From Roseovarius albus (lineage in GTDB: Bacteria > Pseudomonadota > Alphaproteobacteria > Rhodobacterales > Rhodobacteraceae): a stretch of DNA of 64,000 nt. The notes beneath the pieces are model-generated. The model had not been told where the DNA came from. It searched no databases and saw only the letters and a program-made list of their open reading frames with translations. The DNA lies in contig NZ_FWFX01000005.1 of assembly GCF_900172335.1 (NCBI RefSeq), positions 124,001-188,000 of the forward strand, read 5' to 3'. This document shows positions 37,057 through 46,013 of the stretch, in pieces. The translations under genes were made by a program, and so were the position numbers. Every line of letters begins with the position of its first letter. Position 1 is the stretch's first letter.

Positions 37057-39633
37057 ATGCCGGACAGATCACCCTTGTTATCTGAGATAACAGCCCGGAT
37101 TCGCGGGCCTTTTCTGCTGACCTGGGCCGGGATGATTGCCGAGCGACTGACGCAGGCGTTTTGGCCGTTGTGGACGGTTCTTGCGGGTGCGGCAGCCTTT
37201 GTTTTCTTTGGGCTTCATGATGATTTGCCGCTTGGCTCAGCATGGATTGTACTGGCGGCACTTGCGCTGGCTTTGCTGGTTTTCGCTGTCCAGGGCGTGC
37301 GTGCGTTCCAATGGCCGAACAAAGCGGCGGCCCTTGCGCGGTTGGATGACACCTTGCCGGGTCGGCCCTTGGCGGCACTTTCTGATACGCAGAGGATTGG
37401 GGCTGGGGATGCCGGGTCTGAATCTCTCTGGCAAGCGCATCAACGCCGGATGGCGGCGCAGGCGGAAATGGCCAAGGCGGTGGAGCCGGATCTGCAACTG
37501 TCGCAACGCGATCCTTATGGTTTGCGTTATATCGCGTTATTGGCGCTGGTTTGTTCATTGATGTTTGGGTCGCTCTGGCGGGTGCAATCCTTGTCGGAAC
37601 TTGCGCTGGGACCCAGCGGTTTGGCCGCTGGTGAGCCAACTTGGGAAGGTTGGATAGAGCCGCCAGAATATACCGGATTGCCGAGCCTCTACCTTGCGGA
37701 TCAGGCTGCGAAAATCCGGATCCCGGCGGGGTCAAGGATCACGCTCAGGCTGTATGGTGAGGTGGGTGCGCTGAGCGTGTCAGAAACGGTTTCGGGCGCT
37801 CAAGCGGGGACGTCTACCGACTCGGAGCAAGCCTATGAGGCTGTGAATAACGGGAAACTGCAGATTGACGGCCCGGGTGGCCAGATCTGGGTGTTGGAGG
37901 TGATCCCGGATTTACCGCCCTTTGTGGAGGCTGTTTCAGACGAGATGCAGACCACATTTGAGGGTCTGATGACCCTGCCATTCAAAGCAATTGATGATTA
38001 TGGCATTGCAAAGGGCCGGGCGATCATAACGCTGGATTTGCCGCGAATTGATCGGGCTTATGGCCTAGAGGCTGAACCGGAGGCGCGCGAAGATGTTATT
38101 CTGGATCTGCCGATGCCAATCACTGGCGGACGTGAGAATTTTTCCGAAAATCTGGTTGAAAACCTGTCTGAGCATCCGTGGGCCCATTTGCCAGTACGGA
38201 TCACTCTAGAGGTGACAGACGGGGCCGGACAGGTGGGTGAAAGTGATGTTTTTCTGACGCCGATGCCTGCGCGACGGTTTTTTGATCCGCTGGCCTCGGC
38301 TATGATTGAACAACGGCGCGACCTGCTGTGGTCACCCGAGAATGCCAAGACCATTTCACAGTTGATGCGTGCGGTATCGTATCGGCCCAATGATAGCCTG
38401 TTTCGGTCAACCGGGTCCTACCTGATCCAGCGCATGATCCTGCGGCGACTGGAGGCGTTGATGCAGGCGGATGCGTTGACTCCTGAGACGCGTGATGAAC
38501 TGTCCGATGCATTCTGGGATCTTGCACTGCTGCTGGAGGATGGTGACATCGGCAATGCGCTGGAGCGAATGCGAGAGGCGCAGGAGCGGCTATCAGAGGC
38601 AATCAAGAACGGCGCCAGCCCGGAGGAGATTGCCCGGTTGATGCAGGAATTGCGCGAGGCGACGAATGACTATCTGCGGCAAAAGTCGCAACAGGCCCAG
38701 CGCGAAGGCGGGGGTGATCAGCAGTTGAGCGAAAACATGATGCGGATGACCCAGCAGGATCTGCAGGAAATGATGGACCGCATTCAGGAGCTGATGGAGC
38801 AGGGTCGATTTGCTGAGGCACAGCAAGCCTTGGACGAGTTTCAGCAGATGATGGAAAACATGCGTGTCACCGAAGGACAGGGCGGTGAGGGAGATACCCC
38901 GGGTGAGCAGGCAATGGAAGGATTGGCAGAAACGTTGAAAGAACAGCAGGGTCTGTCCGACCAAGCGTTTCGTGACTTACAGGAACAATTCAATTCAGGG
39001 GCGCAATCCGGACAGTCGCAAGGCAATCAAGGCTTTGATGGTGGCCTAGGTCAGGGGCAAAGCCATAATCAGCCGGGCCAAGGTCAGGGCGATGGCGGCG
39101 GCGATCAGAATGGCGAAGGGGCACAAGCCGGAGGGCGCGGCGATGGCGGAGACAGTTCGCTTGCGGATCGGCAGCAGGCGCTGCGCGAAGAGTTGCAGCG
39201 GCAACGTGGAACATTGCCGGGCAGCGGAAGTGAAGCCGGGAGGGCTGCACGGGATTCATTGGAACGGGCCGAAAACGCGATGCGCGGGGCAGAGAATGCC
39301 CTGCGTGATGGGAACCTTGCGGAGGCCGTTGATGGTCAGGCGCAAGCCATGGAGGCCTTGCGTGAAGGCATGCGCAATCTTGCGGACTCTATGGATAATC
39401 AGGCGCAGGGAGGTCAAGGGCAGGCCAGTGGTCGGAAAGGCAATCAGGGCCGGGATCCTCTTGGTCGTGCATCCAACGGAGGCGGTGAGCTTGGCGATGG
39501 AGGCGAGTTCTTTAATGATGATGCCTATGGCCGGGCGAGAGAGTTGGTGGATGAAATTCGTCGCAAGTCGGGTGAAGGGGCACGGCCAGAGGCAGAGCGG
39601 GAATACTTTAAGCGTTTGCTTGACCGTTTCTGA
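37057..39633 (+). CDS. TIGR02302-family (DUF4175) large membrane protein
   Basis: An 858-residue protein of unknown function found across alphaproteobacteria. It begins with two transmembrane helices (about residues 25-90) and a third near 157-176, then a long periplasm- or cytoplasm-facing region, an alpha-helical Gln/Glu/Met-rich part (about 490-640), a low-complexity Gly/Gln-rich linker (about 645-710), and a C terminus ending in AEREYFKRLLDRF. The composition suggests coiled coil plus flexible linker. Its TGA stop abuts the RTX gene stop on the other strand, both within TGATCA. Confidence 0.88.
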   Translation: MPDRSPLLSEITARIRGPFLLTWAGMIAERLTQAFWPLWTVLAGAAAFVFFGLHDDLPLGSAWIVLAALALALLVFAVQGVRAFQWPNKAAALARLDDTLPGRPLAALSDTQRIGAGDAGSESLWQAHQRRMAAQAEMAKAVEPDLQLSQRDPYGLRYIALLALVCSLMFGSLWRVQSLSELALGPSGLAAGEPTWEGWIEPPEYTGLPSLYLADQAAKIRIPAGSRITLRLYGEVGALSVSETVSGAQAGTSTDSEQAYEAVNNGKLQIDGPGGQIWVLEVIPDLPPFVEAVSDEMQTTFEGLMTLPFKAIDDYGIAKGRAIITLDLPRIDRAYGLEAEPEAREDVILDLPMPITGGRENFSENLVENLSEHPWAHLPVRITLEVTDGAGQVGESDVFLTPMPARRFFDPLASAMIEQRRDLLWSPENAKTISQLMRAVSYRPNDSLFRSTGSYLIQRMILRRLEALMQADALTPETRDELSDAFWDLALLLEDGDIGNALERMREAQERLSEAIKNGASPEEIARLMQELREATNDYLRQKSQQAQREGGGDQQLSENMMRMTQQDLQEMMDRIQELMEQGRFAEAQQALDEFQQMMENMRVTEGQGGEGDTPGEQAMEGLAETLKEQQGLSDQAFRDLQEQFNSGAQSGQSQGNQGFDGGLGQGQSHNQPGQGQGDGGGDQNGEGAQAGGRGDGGDSSLADRQQALREELQRQRGTLPGSGSEAGRAARDSLERAENAMRGAENALRDGNLAEAVDGQAQAMEALREGMRNLADSMDNQAQGGQGQASGRKGNQGRDPLGRASNGGGELGDGGEFFNDDAYGRARELVDEIRRKSGEGARPEAEREYFKRLLDRF

Positions 39634-40704
39634 TCAGCCTTGATTTGCGACTAACGTGATGTGCTGCTGTGACAGCGCAACTTTGCTGAACACCGTGGCA
39701 ATATATTCATCGTTCAGAAATAGTTCTTGCTGGGCTGGATCATCCTCATTCTGGGTGATCGAGAGCTTTGGTTCGGGTGTGTTCTCGGCGTCGTAAAGCA
39801 CCATCAACCGGTCTTCATCAGGTTCGAAATCAAAGATGACGGTCTGCTGGTTATCATTGACCCATTCGGTCAGGGTGATCGTATCTGCACCCTCGCCACT
39901 GGTGATCGTGTCGTTGCCATCGGCAAGGATCAGATCGTCGCCCTGTCCACCATTCAGGTAGTCGCCGGTTTTTTCGGTTTCGGACGTCTCATCATTGTCC
40001 TGATCGCGCCCGTCGATCACGTCATCACCGTGGCCGCCAAACAAGCTGTCTTGCCCTTCGCCATCGGTCAGCGTGTCGTCACCGTAATATCCATGAAGGG
40101 CATCATCACCGGTGCCGCCTTCGATCCGATCGTCTCCGAAGCCGCCTTGCAGACTGTCATCTCCGCCGCCACCATCGAGTGTGTCATCACCGTGATGACC
40201 ATAAAGGCTGTCGTCGCCCGCCTGTCCATGCATCACATCATCGCCGCCTTGCCCGCGCAACGTATCTTGCCCGTCGCCACCGTTGATTGTGTCGTTGCCG
40301 GCCATGCCAAAGAGCTGGTCATCACCCCCCTGCCCTTCGATCAGATCTGCGCCGCTGCGACCGCCGATTTGATCATTGTGCTCTGTGCCGGCGAGCATGT
40401 CTGCGTCAGGTGTGCCGGTGATGATTTCACCCGCGTCCCAACCGGAATCAAGGTTGCCAGTGTCGCCACTCTCCTTGGTCGGGATGTTCTTGTCGTTGCT
40501 ATCGGCCTGTTCGGACGATGCATCATCGAGATTGGTAAGCAGGTTGTTTTCTGATGTGATTTCAGCGTCATTTTTTTGCGCGTCAGTCTTATCTGAATTA
40601 TCTGACGCGCTATTGTTGTCACGTTCATCTTCGCCAAAGGACATGCCCAATGTCATCGCAGCCGCTGCTGTGAACATTCCAATCAAACCTGCAAGACCCA
40701 ACAT
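39634..40704 (-). CDS. RTX-repeat calcium-binding protein with N-terminal membrane segment
   Basis: The 356-residue protein starts with a hydrophobic segment (MLGLAGLIGMFTAAAAMTLG), then an Asp/Asn/Ser-rich linker (25-90), then about 15-17 nonapeptide RTX repeats of type GGxGxDxLx (from GTEHNDQIG near residue 106 to SGEGADTIT), and a C-terminal region resembling RTX-secretion ends (VIFDFEPDEDRLMVLYD). Such repeats fold into a calcium-bound beta-roll. Classical type I substrates lack an N-terminal hydrophobic segment, so this may stay membrane-attached. A type I ABC/HlyD pair lies 7.4 kb to the right, but linkage is only inferred. Confidence 0.85.
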   Translation of the reverse strand: MLGLAGLIGMFTAAAAMTLGMSFGEDERDNNSASDNSDKTDAQKNDAEITSENNLLTNLDDASSEQADSNDKNIPTKESGDTGNLDSGWDAGEIITGTPDADMLAGTEHNDQIGGRSGADLIEGQGGDDQLFGMAGNDTINGGDGQDTLRGQGGDDVMHGQAGDDSLYGHHGDDTLDGGGGDDSLQGGFGDDRIEGGTGDDALHGYYGDDTLTDGEGQDSLFGGHGDDVIDGRDQDNDETSETEKTGDYLNGGQGDDLILADGNDTITSGEGADTITLTEWVNDNQQTVIFDFEPDEDRLMVLYDAENTPEPKLSITQNEDDPAQQELFLNDEYIATVFSKVALSQQHITLVANQG

Positions 40705-40800
40705 TCACCACACTCCAAACCCGACACAAGGGGAGCACAGAGTGAGGTTTCGCTCAAAGAAATAAGGCTTAACTGGTAAACGGGGCCTTGCGGAATTAGA

Positions 40801-41832
40801 TCACTTTGAGTGCATTTGACGTTTGCGGTCGCGGGTGCGGCGGGTCGCCTCTTCGGATCCGTCGTGATAGGTGCCGAACCATCTGTCCCAGGGCATTTCA
40901 CCGTTACCATAGTTGCATTCATAATAACGGTGATGCAGTTGGTGAAAAAAGGCTCCGATCAGTAATGCCTTGCGATCCTTGGCCCAGATTGCCTCGTATC
41001 CTGAATGAGACGAAGCTGCCCCGAGCATCAGCCAATAGCCCAGAAACAGCATGTGCACCGGGTGGCTAGGCAGGATCGCGACGATCAGGATGGCGCTAAG
41101 GTACATCGAGGATTCCACCGGGTGCATCGACATGCCAGACCATGGGCCGGTGTTGACGTTGCGATGGTGTACGGCGTGGACGTATTTGTAGACCGAAGGC
41201 TGATGCAGAGCGAGGTGTACGACATAGAAGTGAAAGCTTTGCCAGATCGCCAGCATGGGAAATAGCGCAATGAACCAGATCGGATGCGCCGAGAACTGCA
41301 AGGTGCCGATGGTGCTTGTGGCATAAAGCCAGCGTAGGCCGATCTCATAGAGCGACAGGATCGGCGCGCCAAAGGCCAGCGAATAGTACATGTTGTCCCA
41401 GGTCTGGTAGCCGAATTTGTACAGCGCGTTCTTGCGTTTGGAGTAGGGGCGCGGGTCGAATTTGAGCAGTTTGCCCTGCGCGTCGATGCCATAGAACCAT
41501 AGGTGCAAGCCGCCTGCGACAATCAGCAACAAGATCCAGTTGCGGATAAACACCCATGACATCCAGCCAAAGGCGAATGTGGCCTGTTCCGGCCCGACGG
41601 GTTGCAGCCAGAAGGCGACAACAAAGGCCAAGGCCAGATAGATCGAGCGGTCGGAGACCTGCAGGTAGTTTTGCCAGACCCATCTGAGCAGGACCTTGGG
41701 TTTCGGTGGCCAATGCCAATATGGGGCGTATTTAACGGGCAAATCGGGGTGCCAATGCCATTCACGGCTCATTGGATCGGATTCAGCCGGTTGGTTGGTG
41801 GTGTCGGTGGGGTTTGTATCTGCGATTGTCAA
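40801..41832 (-). CDS. Sterol desaturase / fatty acid hydroxylase superfamily membrane protein
   Basis: A multi-helix membrane enzyme with the histidine clusters of the di-iron hydroxylase family: HFYVVHLALH, HAVHHRN, and HQLHHRYYECNYG. Family members hydroxylate or desaturate lipids, sterols or carotenoids. The TTG at 41832 (MTIADTNPTD...) with AGGACAGGA just upstream gives 343 residues; an ATG at 41772 (MSREWHWHPDL) is the alternative. It lies 143 bp downstream of the first dehydrogenase gene, so it may be the last member of that operon or separate. Confidence 0.85.
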   Translation of the reverse strand: MTIADTNPTDTTNQPAESDPMSREWHWHPDLPVKYAPYWHWPPKPKVLLRWVWQNYLQVSDRSIYLALAFVVAFWLQPVGPEQATFAFGWMSWVFIRNWILLLIVAGGLHLWFYGIDAQGKLLKFDPRPYSKRKNALYKFGYQTWDNMYYSLAFGAPILSLYEIGLRWLYATSTIGTLQFSAHPIWFIALFPMLAIWQSFHFYVVHLALHQPSVYKYVHAVHHRNVNTGPWSGMSMHPVESSMYLSAILIVAILPSHPVHMLFLGYWLMLGAASSHSGYEAIWAKDRKALLIGAFFHQLHHRYYECNYGNGEMPWDRWFGTYHDGSEEATRRTRDRKRQMHSK

Positions 41833-41975
41833 AGTCCTGTCCTTTCCTGAAGTGGGGGTGGGTTCAGGACGGCACCGGCGGCGGCTCAAACGGGTATTTG
41901 CGCGAGGGTTTGGTGAACATGACAAGTGGCTTTGGATTGGGTACGCGCAGAGAGATCCCTGCGCGCTGGGTTGGT

Positions 41976-42941
41976 TTATTCGGCTGCTTTGAGCTCTTTG
42001 CCTTGCGGGATGACCTCGTAGCCGGGCTCCTCGGGCTCGTCATCCAGCATTTCCGGCGGGAAGCCGGGGGCGCGGATATCCAGACCGGTGGCATCCTCGA
42101 GCCGGCGGATGATGTTCGGTGACAGTTCGCGGTCGCCGTAGCGTTTGATGCCATCATCAAAGATCTCTACCATCAGCGGGCTGATTTCCAATGGCACGTT
42201 TGCGCGGTCGGCTACTTCCTGGAACAAGCCGACGTCCTTTTTCACCAGATCCATGGTGAAAGAAATGTCGCGGCTGCCGTTCAGGATGACCTGACTTTCA
42301 GTGATATGCGAGAAGGAGTTGCCCGAGCTGATTTTGATCGCCTCATAGGTGGTGTTGAGGTCCATGCCTGCGGCCTTGGCGGTGACCAGCGCTTCTGCGT
42401 TGGCGACCAGATGCACGGTGGCAAGGTAGTTGGTGACAACCTTCAGGACAGAAGCAGAACCCAGTTCGCCGGTGTGCAGAATGCGGCGGCCCATGGTGGT
42501 CAGAAACGGCAGGATGCGTTCAAACGTTGCGCGATCGCAGCCGGCAAAGATGGCGATGTTGCCGGTGTCGGCGCGGTGACAGCCGCCGGAGACGGGGCAA
42601 TCTACTGCGGCACCGCCACGCTCAATCACCATGGCACCCAGTCGTTTGGCTTCGGCCTCGTCCGTGGTGGACATTTCCATCCAGATCTTGTCCTCTTTCA
42701 CTTCGGGCAGCATTTCCTGCATGACCGCATCTGAAGCGGCGGGCGATGGCAGGCAGGTGATCACGGCATCGCAATCGCGCATCAGCTGTGCGGGGCTTTC
42801 GCCAGCCTTGGCACCACGGGCGACAAAATCGGCGACCAGATCAGCGTTCAGGTCGTGCACGGTCAGGTCGATGCCATTGCGCAGCAGGGATCCGCTGAGC
42901 TTGCCACCGACGTTGCCGAGGCCGATAAATCCAACTTTCAT
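41976..42941 (-). CDS. NAD(P)-dependent beta-hydroxyacid dehydrogenase, paralogue 1
   Basis: A 321-residue protein of the 3-hydroxyisobutyrate/6-phosphogluconate dehydrogenase-like family. The Rossmann loop is KVGFIGLGNVGGKLSGSLL; the substrate motif is DCPVSGGCHRADTG; the catalytic lysine is in SVLKVVTNYLATVHL, where the usual KxxNN reads KVVTN. It shares this unusual SGGCHR and KVxTNYLA pattern with the gene at 44026-44988, so the two are close paralogues. It lies 53 bp downstream of the PhyH-type gene in one operon. Substrate unknown. Confidence 0.9.
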   Translation of the reverse strand: MKVGFIGLGNVGGKLSGSLLRNGIDLTVHDLNADLVADFVARGAKAGESPAQLMRDCDAVITCLPSPAASDAVMQEMLPEVKEDKIWMEMSTTDEAEAKRLGAMVIERGGAAVDCPVSGGCHRADTGNIAIFAGCDRATFERILPFLTTMGRRILHTGELGSASVLKVVTNYLATVHLVANAEALVTAKAAGMDLNTTYEAIKISSGNSFSHITESQVILNGSRDISFTMDLVKKDVGLFQEVADRANVPLEISPLMVEIFDDGIKRYGDRELSPNIIRRLEDATGLDIRAPGFPPEMLDDEPEEPGYEVIPQGKELKAAE

Positions 42942-42994
42942 TTTCGGGGTCTCCTTTGTGTTCCGAAATCTGTGTGTGTTTTGTGCGGGCGGCC

Positions 42995-43999
42995 CTAGCA
43001 GACCGCCGCGTCATTCCATCGGGTGTCTTCAAAAATCCGGCCTTTGTAGTGGCCAGAGAGGATGTTTTCGCGGGCCTTGTCCCATGAGGCGGCCCATTCT
43101 GTTGCATCGCGCAGCTCGGATTCGGGGTTGGCGCGGCTGCGGGCCACAAAGCCGGGAAAGGCGGGGCGGCCGGTGGGTTGGCCGGTGGGCAGATAGCGCA
43201 GATCGACGCTCCACCGCAGGCCATCAGAGAGGTTTGGCAGGGCGCGGTGCACGTTCATTTTGTGGAACAGAACGATGCCGCCTTTGTTGACGGGCAGCGG
43301 TACCGCCTCGCGGTCGGCCATAACCTTGTCGGGCACTTGTGGCTCAGAGGCCAAGGCGAGGTTTGAGCAATGCACCTTGGGCCCCTCTGAGTGCGAGGCG
43401 GGGACAGAGGCGAGGCAACCGTTTTCAATGGTCGCCTCAGTAATGGCGAGCCAGACCGTGACTTGGGTGGTGTCGTCCGCCTCGGGCAGCAGGGCAACGA
43501 TGTCCTGATGCCAAGTGGTCGCGCCGACGTTGGAATGGCCTTTGAGGTCTTCGTGGACCGCCTTTTCCGGCGGCTTCATCCGCATTTGCTGCACCGGGCT
43601 GGAGGAAATTTCCGGCCCGATGAATTGTTCGACCACATCAAGGATTTTTGGATGGCGCATCAGGTGAAACACGGCGGGGCCGGAGTGCATATGGAAGGTT
43701 TCAGGGTCGATGCCTTCGTTCAACAGTGGCAGCGAGACGTTCAGATAGCGGTGCAGATCGGGGTATTCGGCAACCAGTGCGCTGTAGCGGTCGCCAAATT
43801 CGAGGTGGGCCATGGTGTCTTTGACCTTGCCTTCAGCATGCAGTTGATGTGCAACATCATCCAACAGGGCAGCGTATTCTTCTTCGATTTCTAGCAGGTC
43901 TGCCGGGTCGATCAGGTCGGGCATCGCCAGGAAACCGTTCTTCTCAAACGATGCGATCTGCTCCTGCGACAGCGCAGGTTGTGACGTGGTTTTAGACAT
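42995..43999 (-). CDS. Phytanoyl-CoA dioxygenase (PhyH) family 2-oxoglutarate/Fe(II) oxygenase
   Basis: A 334-residue cytoplasmic non-haem iron oxygenase. Visible ligands are the HxD pair in TTWHQDIVALLPE (about 163-165) and the distal His in FHKMNVHRALPN, with Arg downstream (SVDLRYLPTGQPTGRP) for 2-oxoglutarate. Family members hydroxylate acyl-CoA, ectoine, phosphonates or other small molecules. It sits between two paralogous dehydrogenases: 26 bp after one, 53 bp before the other. The three likely catalyse successive steps on one substrate, which I cannot name. Confidence 0.9.
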   Translation of the reverse strand: MSKTTSQPALSQEQIASFEKNGFLAMPDLIDPADLLEIEEEYAALLDDVAHQLHAEGKVKDTMAHLEFGDRYSALVAEYPDLHRYLNVSLPLLNEGIDPETFHMHSGPAVFHLMRHPKILDVVEQFIGPEISSSPVQQMRMKPPEKAVHEDLKGHSNVGATTWHQDIVALLPEADDTTQVTVWLAITEATIENGCLASVPASHSEGPKVHCSNLALASEPQVPDKVMADREAVPLPVNKGGIVLFHKMNVHRALPNLSDGLRWSVDLRYLPTGQPTGRPAFPGFVARSRANPESELRDATEWAASWDKARENILSGHYKGRIFEDTRWNDAAVC

Positions 44000-44025
44000 T
44001 GGTCCCTCCTGTTGGCGATGGTGAA

Positions 44026-44988
44026 CTAGGAAACTCGATGCTTGATCTCGACCTCCGCGCCGGGGCGTGGTGGTTCGGAATCGTCCAGAATGTCGGGAAA
44101 GCCGGGGGCGCGCAGGTCGGTGCCGCAGTCATCCTCAAGCCGTTTTACCACCTGACTGGACCAGACGCGGGGGCCGTAGCGTTTAAGCCCATCCTCCATG
44201 GCGGCTACACAAACGGGCGACAATTCCACGGGCACACCCAGCGATTTGGCCAGATCATCAAACAGGGTCACATCCTTGACCTCGTGATCCATGGTGAAGT
44301 TGATGTTGTAGCTGCCGTTCAGGATCAATTGGCCTTCGGTTTCGTGCACGAAGGAATTGCCGGAACTGACGCGGATGGCGTCATAGGCGACGGCCAGATC
44401 GATGCCGGCCTTCTTGGCGACCATGAAAGCCTCTCCGGTCGAGACAAGTTGTACGCCCGCCAGATAGTTGGTGATCACCTTGAGCACCGAGGCCGTGCCA
44501 ATGTCGCCGGTGTGGACGATGTCGCCGCCCAGAATCGAAAGGATTGGCATGACCTTATCAAACGCCGCGCGTTCACCGCCTGCAAAAATGGCGATGTTGC
44601 CGGTGGCGGCGCGGTGGCAGCCGCCGGAGACCGGGCTGTCCATTGCCATGCCACCCTTGGCCTCGACCAGTGCACCCACGCGCTTGACCTCGGCATCATC
44701 GGTGGTAGACATTTCCAGCCAGACCTTACCTGAAGACATGCCAGCGATGACGCCTTCCTCGGCTTCCATCACTTGGGCAGAGACCTTGGGAGATGGCAGG
44801 CAAGTGATGATCACATCGCAGGCCTCGGCCATTTCTTTGCCACTGTCGGCCCATGTGGCACCTTGGGCGATCAGATCCTCGGCAGCGTCGCAATCAATAT
44901 CGCGGACCATCATATCCTGGCCATGGTTCAGCAAATTGCTGGCCAGTTTGTGGCCCACGTTGCCCAGACCGATGAACCCTATCTTCAT
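44026..44988 (-). CDS. NAD(P)-dependent beta-hydroxyacid dehydrogenase, paralogue 2
   Basis: 320 residues, first gene of the leftward cluster. Rossmann loop KIGFIGLGNVGHKLASNLL, substrate motif MDSPVSGGCHRAATGNIAIF, catalytic lysine in SVLKVITNYLAGVQL (KVITN in place of KxxNN), and a C-terminal segment DCGTDLRAPGFPDILDD closely matching TGLDIRAPGFPPEMLDD of paralogue 1. The shared C-terminal motif marks a subfamily different from textbook 3-hydroxyisobutyrate dehydrogenase. It is divergent from a LysR gene whose product probably controls this operon. Confidence 0.9.
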   Translation of the reverse strand: MKIGFIGLGNVGHKLASNLLNHGQDMMVRDIDCDAAEDLIAQGATWADSGKEMAEACDVIITCLPSPKVSAQVMEAEEGVIAGMSSGKVWLEMSTTDDAEVKRVGALVEAKGGMAMDSPVSGGCHRAATGNIAIFAGGERAAFDKVMPILSILGGDIVHTGDIGTASVLKVITNYLAGVQLVSTGEAFMVAKKAGIDLAVAYDAIRVSSGNSFVHETEGQLILNGSYNINFTMDHEVKDVTLFDDLAKSLGVPVELSPVCVAAMEDGLKRYGPRVWSSQVVKRLEDDCGTDLRAPGFPDILDDSEPPRPGAEVEIKHRVS

Positions 44989-45015
44989 GTTCTGCTCCGC
45001 TCTTGTATGCTGTTG

Positions 45016-45045
45016 CGCCCCTTAAGGGGCGACTGAGTCACTCAG
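45016..45045. promoter_or_regulatory. Two adjacent perfect palindromes between LysR gene and dehydrogenase operon
   Basis: CGCCCCTTAAGGGGCG (45016-45031) is a perfect 16-bp palindrome and CTGAGTCACTCAG (45033-45045) a perfect 13-bp dyad, separated by one base. They lie 28-57 bp before the dehydrogenase ATG in a 137-bp divergent gap with an LysR-type gene, so they are candidate operator or leader hairpins. Confidence 0.5.
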
Positions 45046-45125
45046 CAGAGTGCGTTACGATTTAGAAAAAGAAAAACGATATATTTGGCGTTTAATCCCT
45101 AAAAATATTTATGCTAAGAGAGGGC

Positions 45126-46013
45126 ATGGCAGATCCCTTACCCAATCTCATCTGGCTGCGTAGTTTTGAGGCAGCTGCACGGCATCTGAACTTTACCGAA
45201 GCGGCGTCAGAGCTGGGGCTGACGCAGGCGGCGGTCAGCCTGCATGTCCGTTCACTCGAGGGGCATTTGCATACCAGCCTGTTTAACCGCGCGCCGCGCA
45301 ATCTGAGCCTGACAGAAATGGGGCGGGCCTATTACCCAGTGGTGCAGCGGGCGATTGACGATCTGTCGCTGTCAACGGCGGGGTTGTTTGGGCCCAAGCT
45401 GAAAAAGGTGGTGAACCTGCGCGCGCCGGTATCGACAGCGATCTTGTTGCTGGCACCTAATCTGCTGGAATTTAACAAGCGTCACCCCGAGATTGAAATT
45501 CGGATGATTTCATCGATCTGGGCGGATCGATTGTCGGAAACCGATGTCGATATCGATCTGCAGCTGGGTTATGCCGAGCGGTTTCCGAGATCGATCGAAA
45601 TGCTGTGCACTGAAGAGATCACCCCGGTGTGCCATCAGGATCTCGCGCAACAAATCCGATCACCGCAAGATCTGTTGGGCATGACCTTGATCCACATTCT
45701 GGGGTTTGAGGATCACTGGACACGGTTTTTCAGCGCTTACGGGTTGGAACACACCAAGGCGCGCTATGGCTTTGCCTTGGACACCACCGCCGCGGCGGTT
45801 GAAATGGTCTCATCAGGTTTAGGGGTGGCGCCGATCCTGACGCGGTTTGCCGATCAGGCGATCAAAATCGGGCGGCCGATTGTCAAGCTGAGCAAGCCCG
45901 TTGGGCTGGAACAGTCTCATTTTCTGGCGAAAATGCCGAGGGCCGCGCGGGAACGGCCCGAGGTGCAGGAGGTCAAGGCATGGCTGCGTGAGTTGTTCGC
46001 AGCGACGGTTTAG
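45126..46013 (+). CDS. LysR-type transcriptional regulator (GcvA-like)
   Basis: A 295-residue LysR regulator: winged helix LPNLIWLRSFEAAARHLNFTEAASELGLTQAAVSLHVRSLE at the N terminus and an effector-binding domain after about residue 90. ATG 45126 is chosen because GAGAGGGC lies just before it; an ATG at 45111 lacks a ribosome-binding site. Divergent placement next to the dehydrogenase/PhyH operon suggests it regulates that operon. Its stop overlaps the convergent LacI gene stop by 4 nt. Confidence 0.92.
   Translation: MADPLPNLIWLRSFEAAARHLNFTEAASELGLTQAAVSLHVRSLEGHLHTSLFNRAPRNLSLTEMGRAYYPVVQRAIDDLSLSTAGLFGPKLKKVVNLRAPVSTAILLLAPNLLEFNKRHPEIEIRMISSIWADRLSETDVDIDLQLGYAERFPRSIEMLCTEEITPVCHQDLAQQIRSPQDLLGMTLIHILGFEDHWTRFFSAYGLEHTKARYGFALDTTAAAVEMVSSGLGVAPILTRFADQAIKIGRPIVKLSKPVGLEQSHFLAKMPRAARERPEVQEVKAWLRELFAATV

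Noticed and set aside
39727-40554. Long open frame (275 codons) on the plus strand opposite the RTX gene
   Set aside because: Its sequence is the antisense of the RTX repeats; the repeat periodicity keeps the opposite frame open. It has no ribosome-binding site or recognisable domain.
39000-40640. Short-period repeats that might suggest a CRISPR array or satellite
   Set aside because: The period is 27 bp (nonapeptides) and the repeats are coding and degenerate, with no spacer structure; they encode RTX motifs and a Gly/Gln-rich linker.
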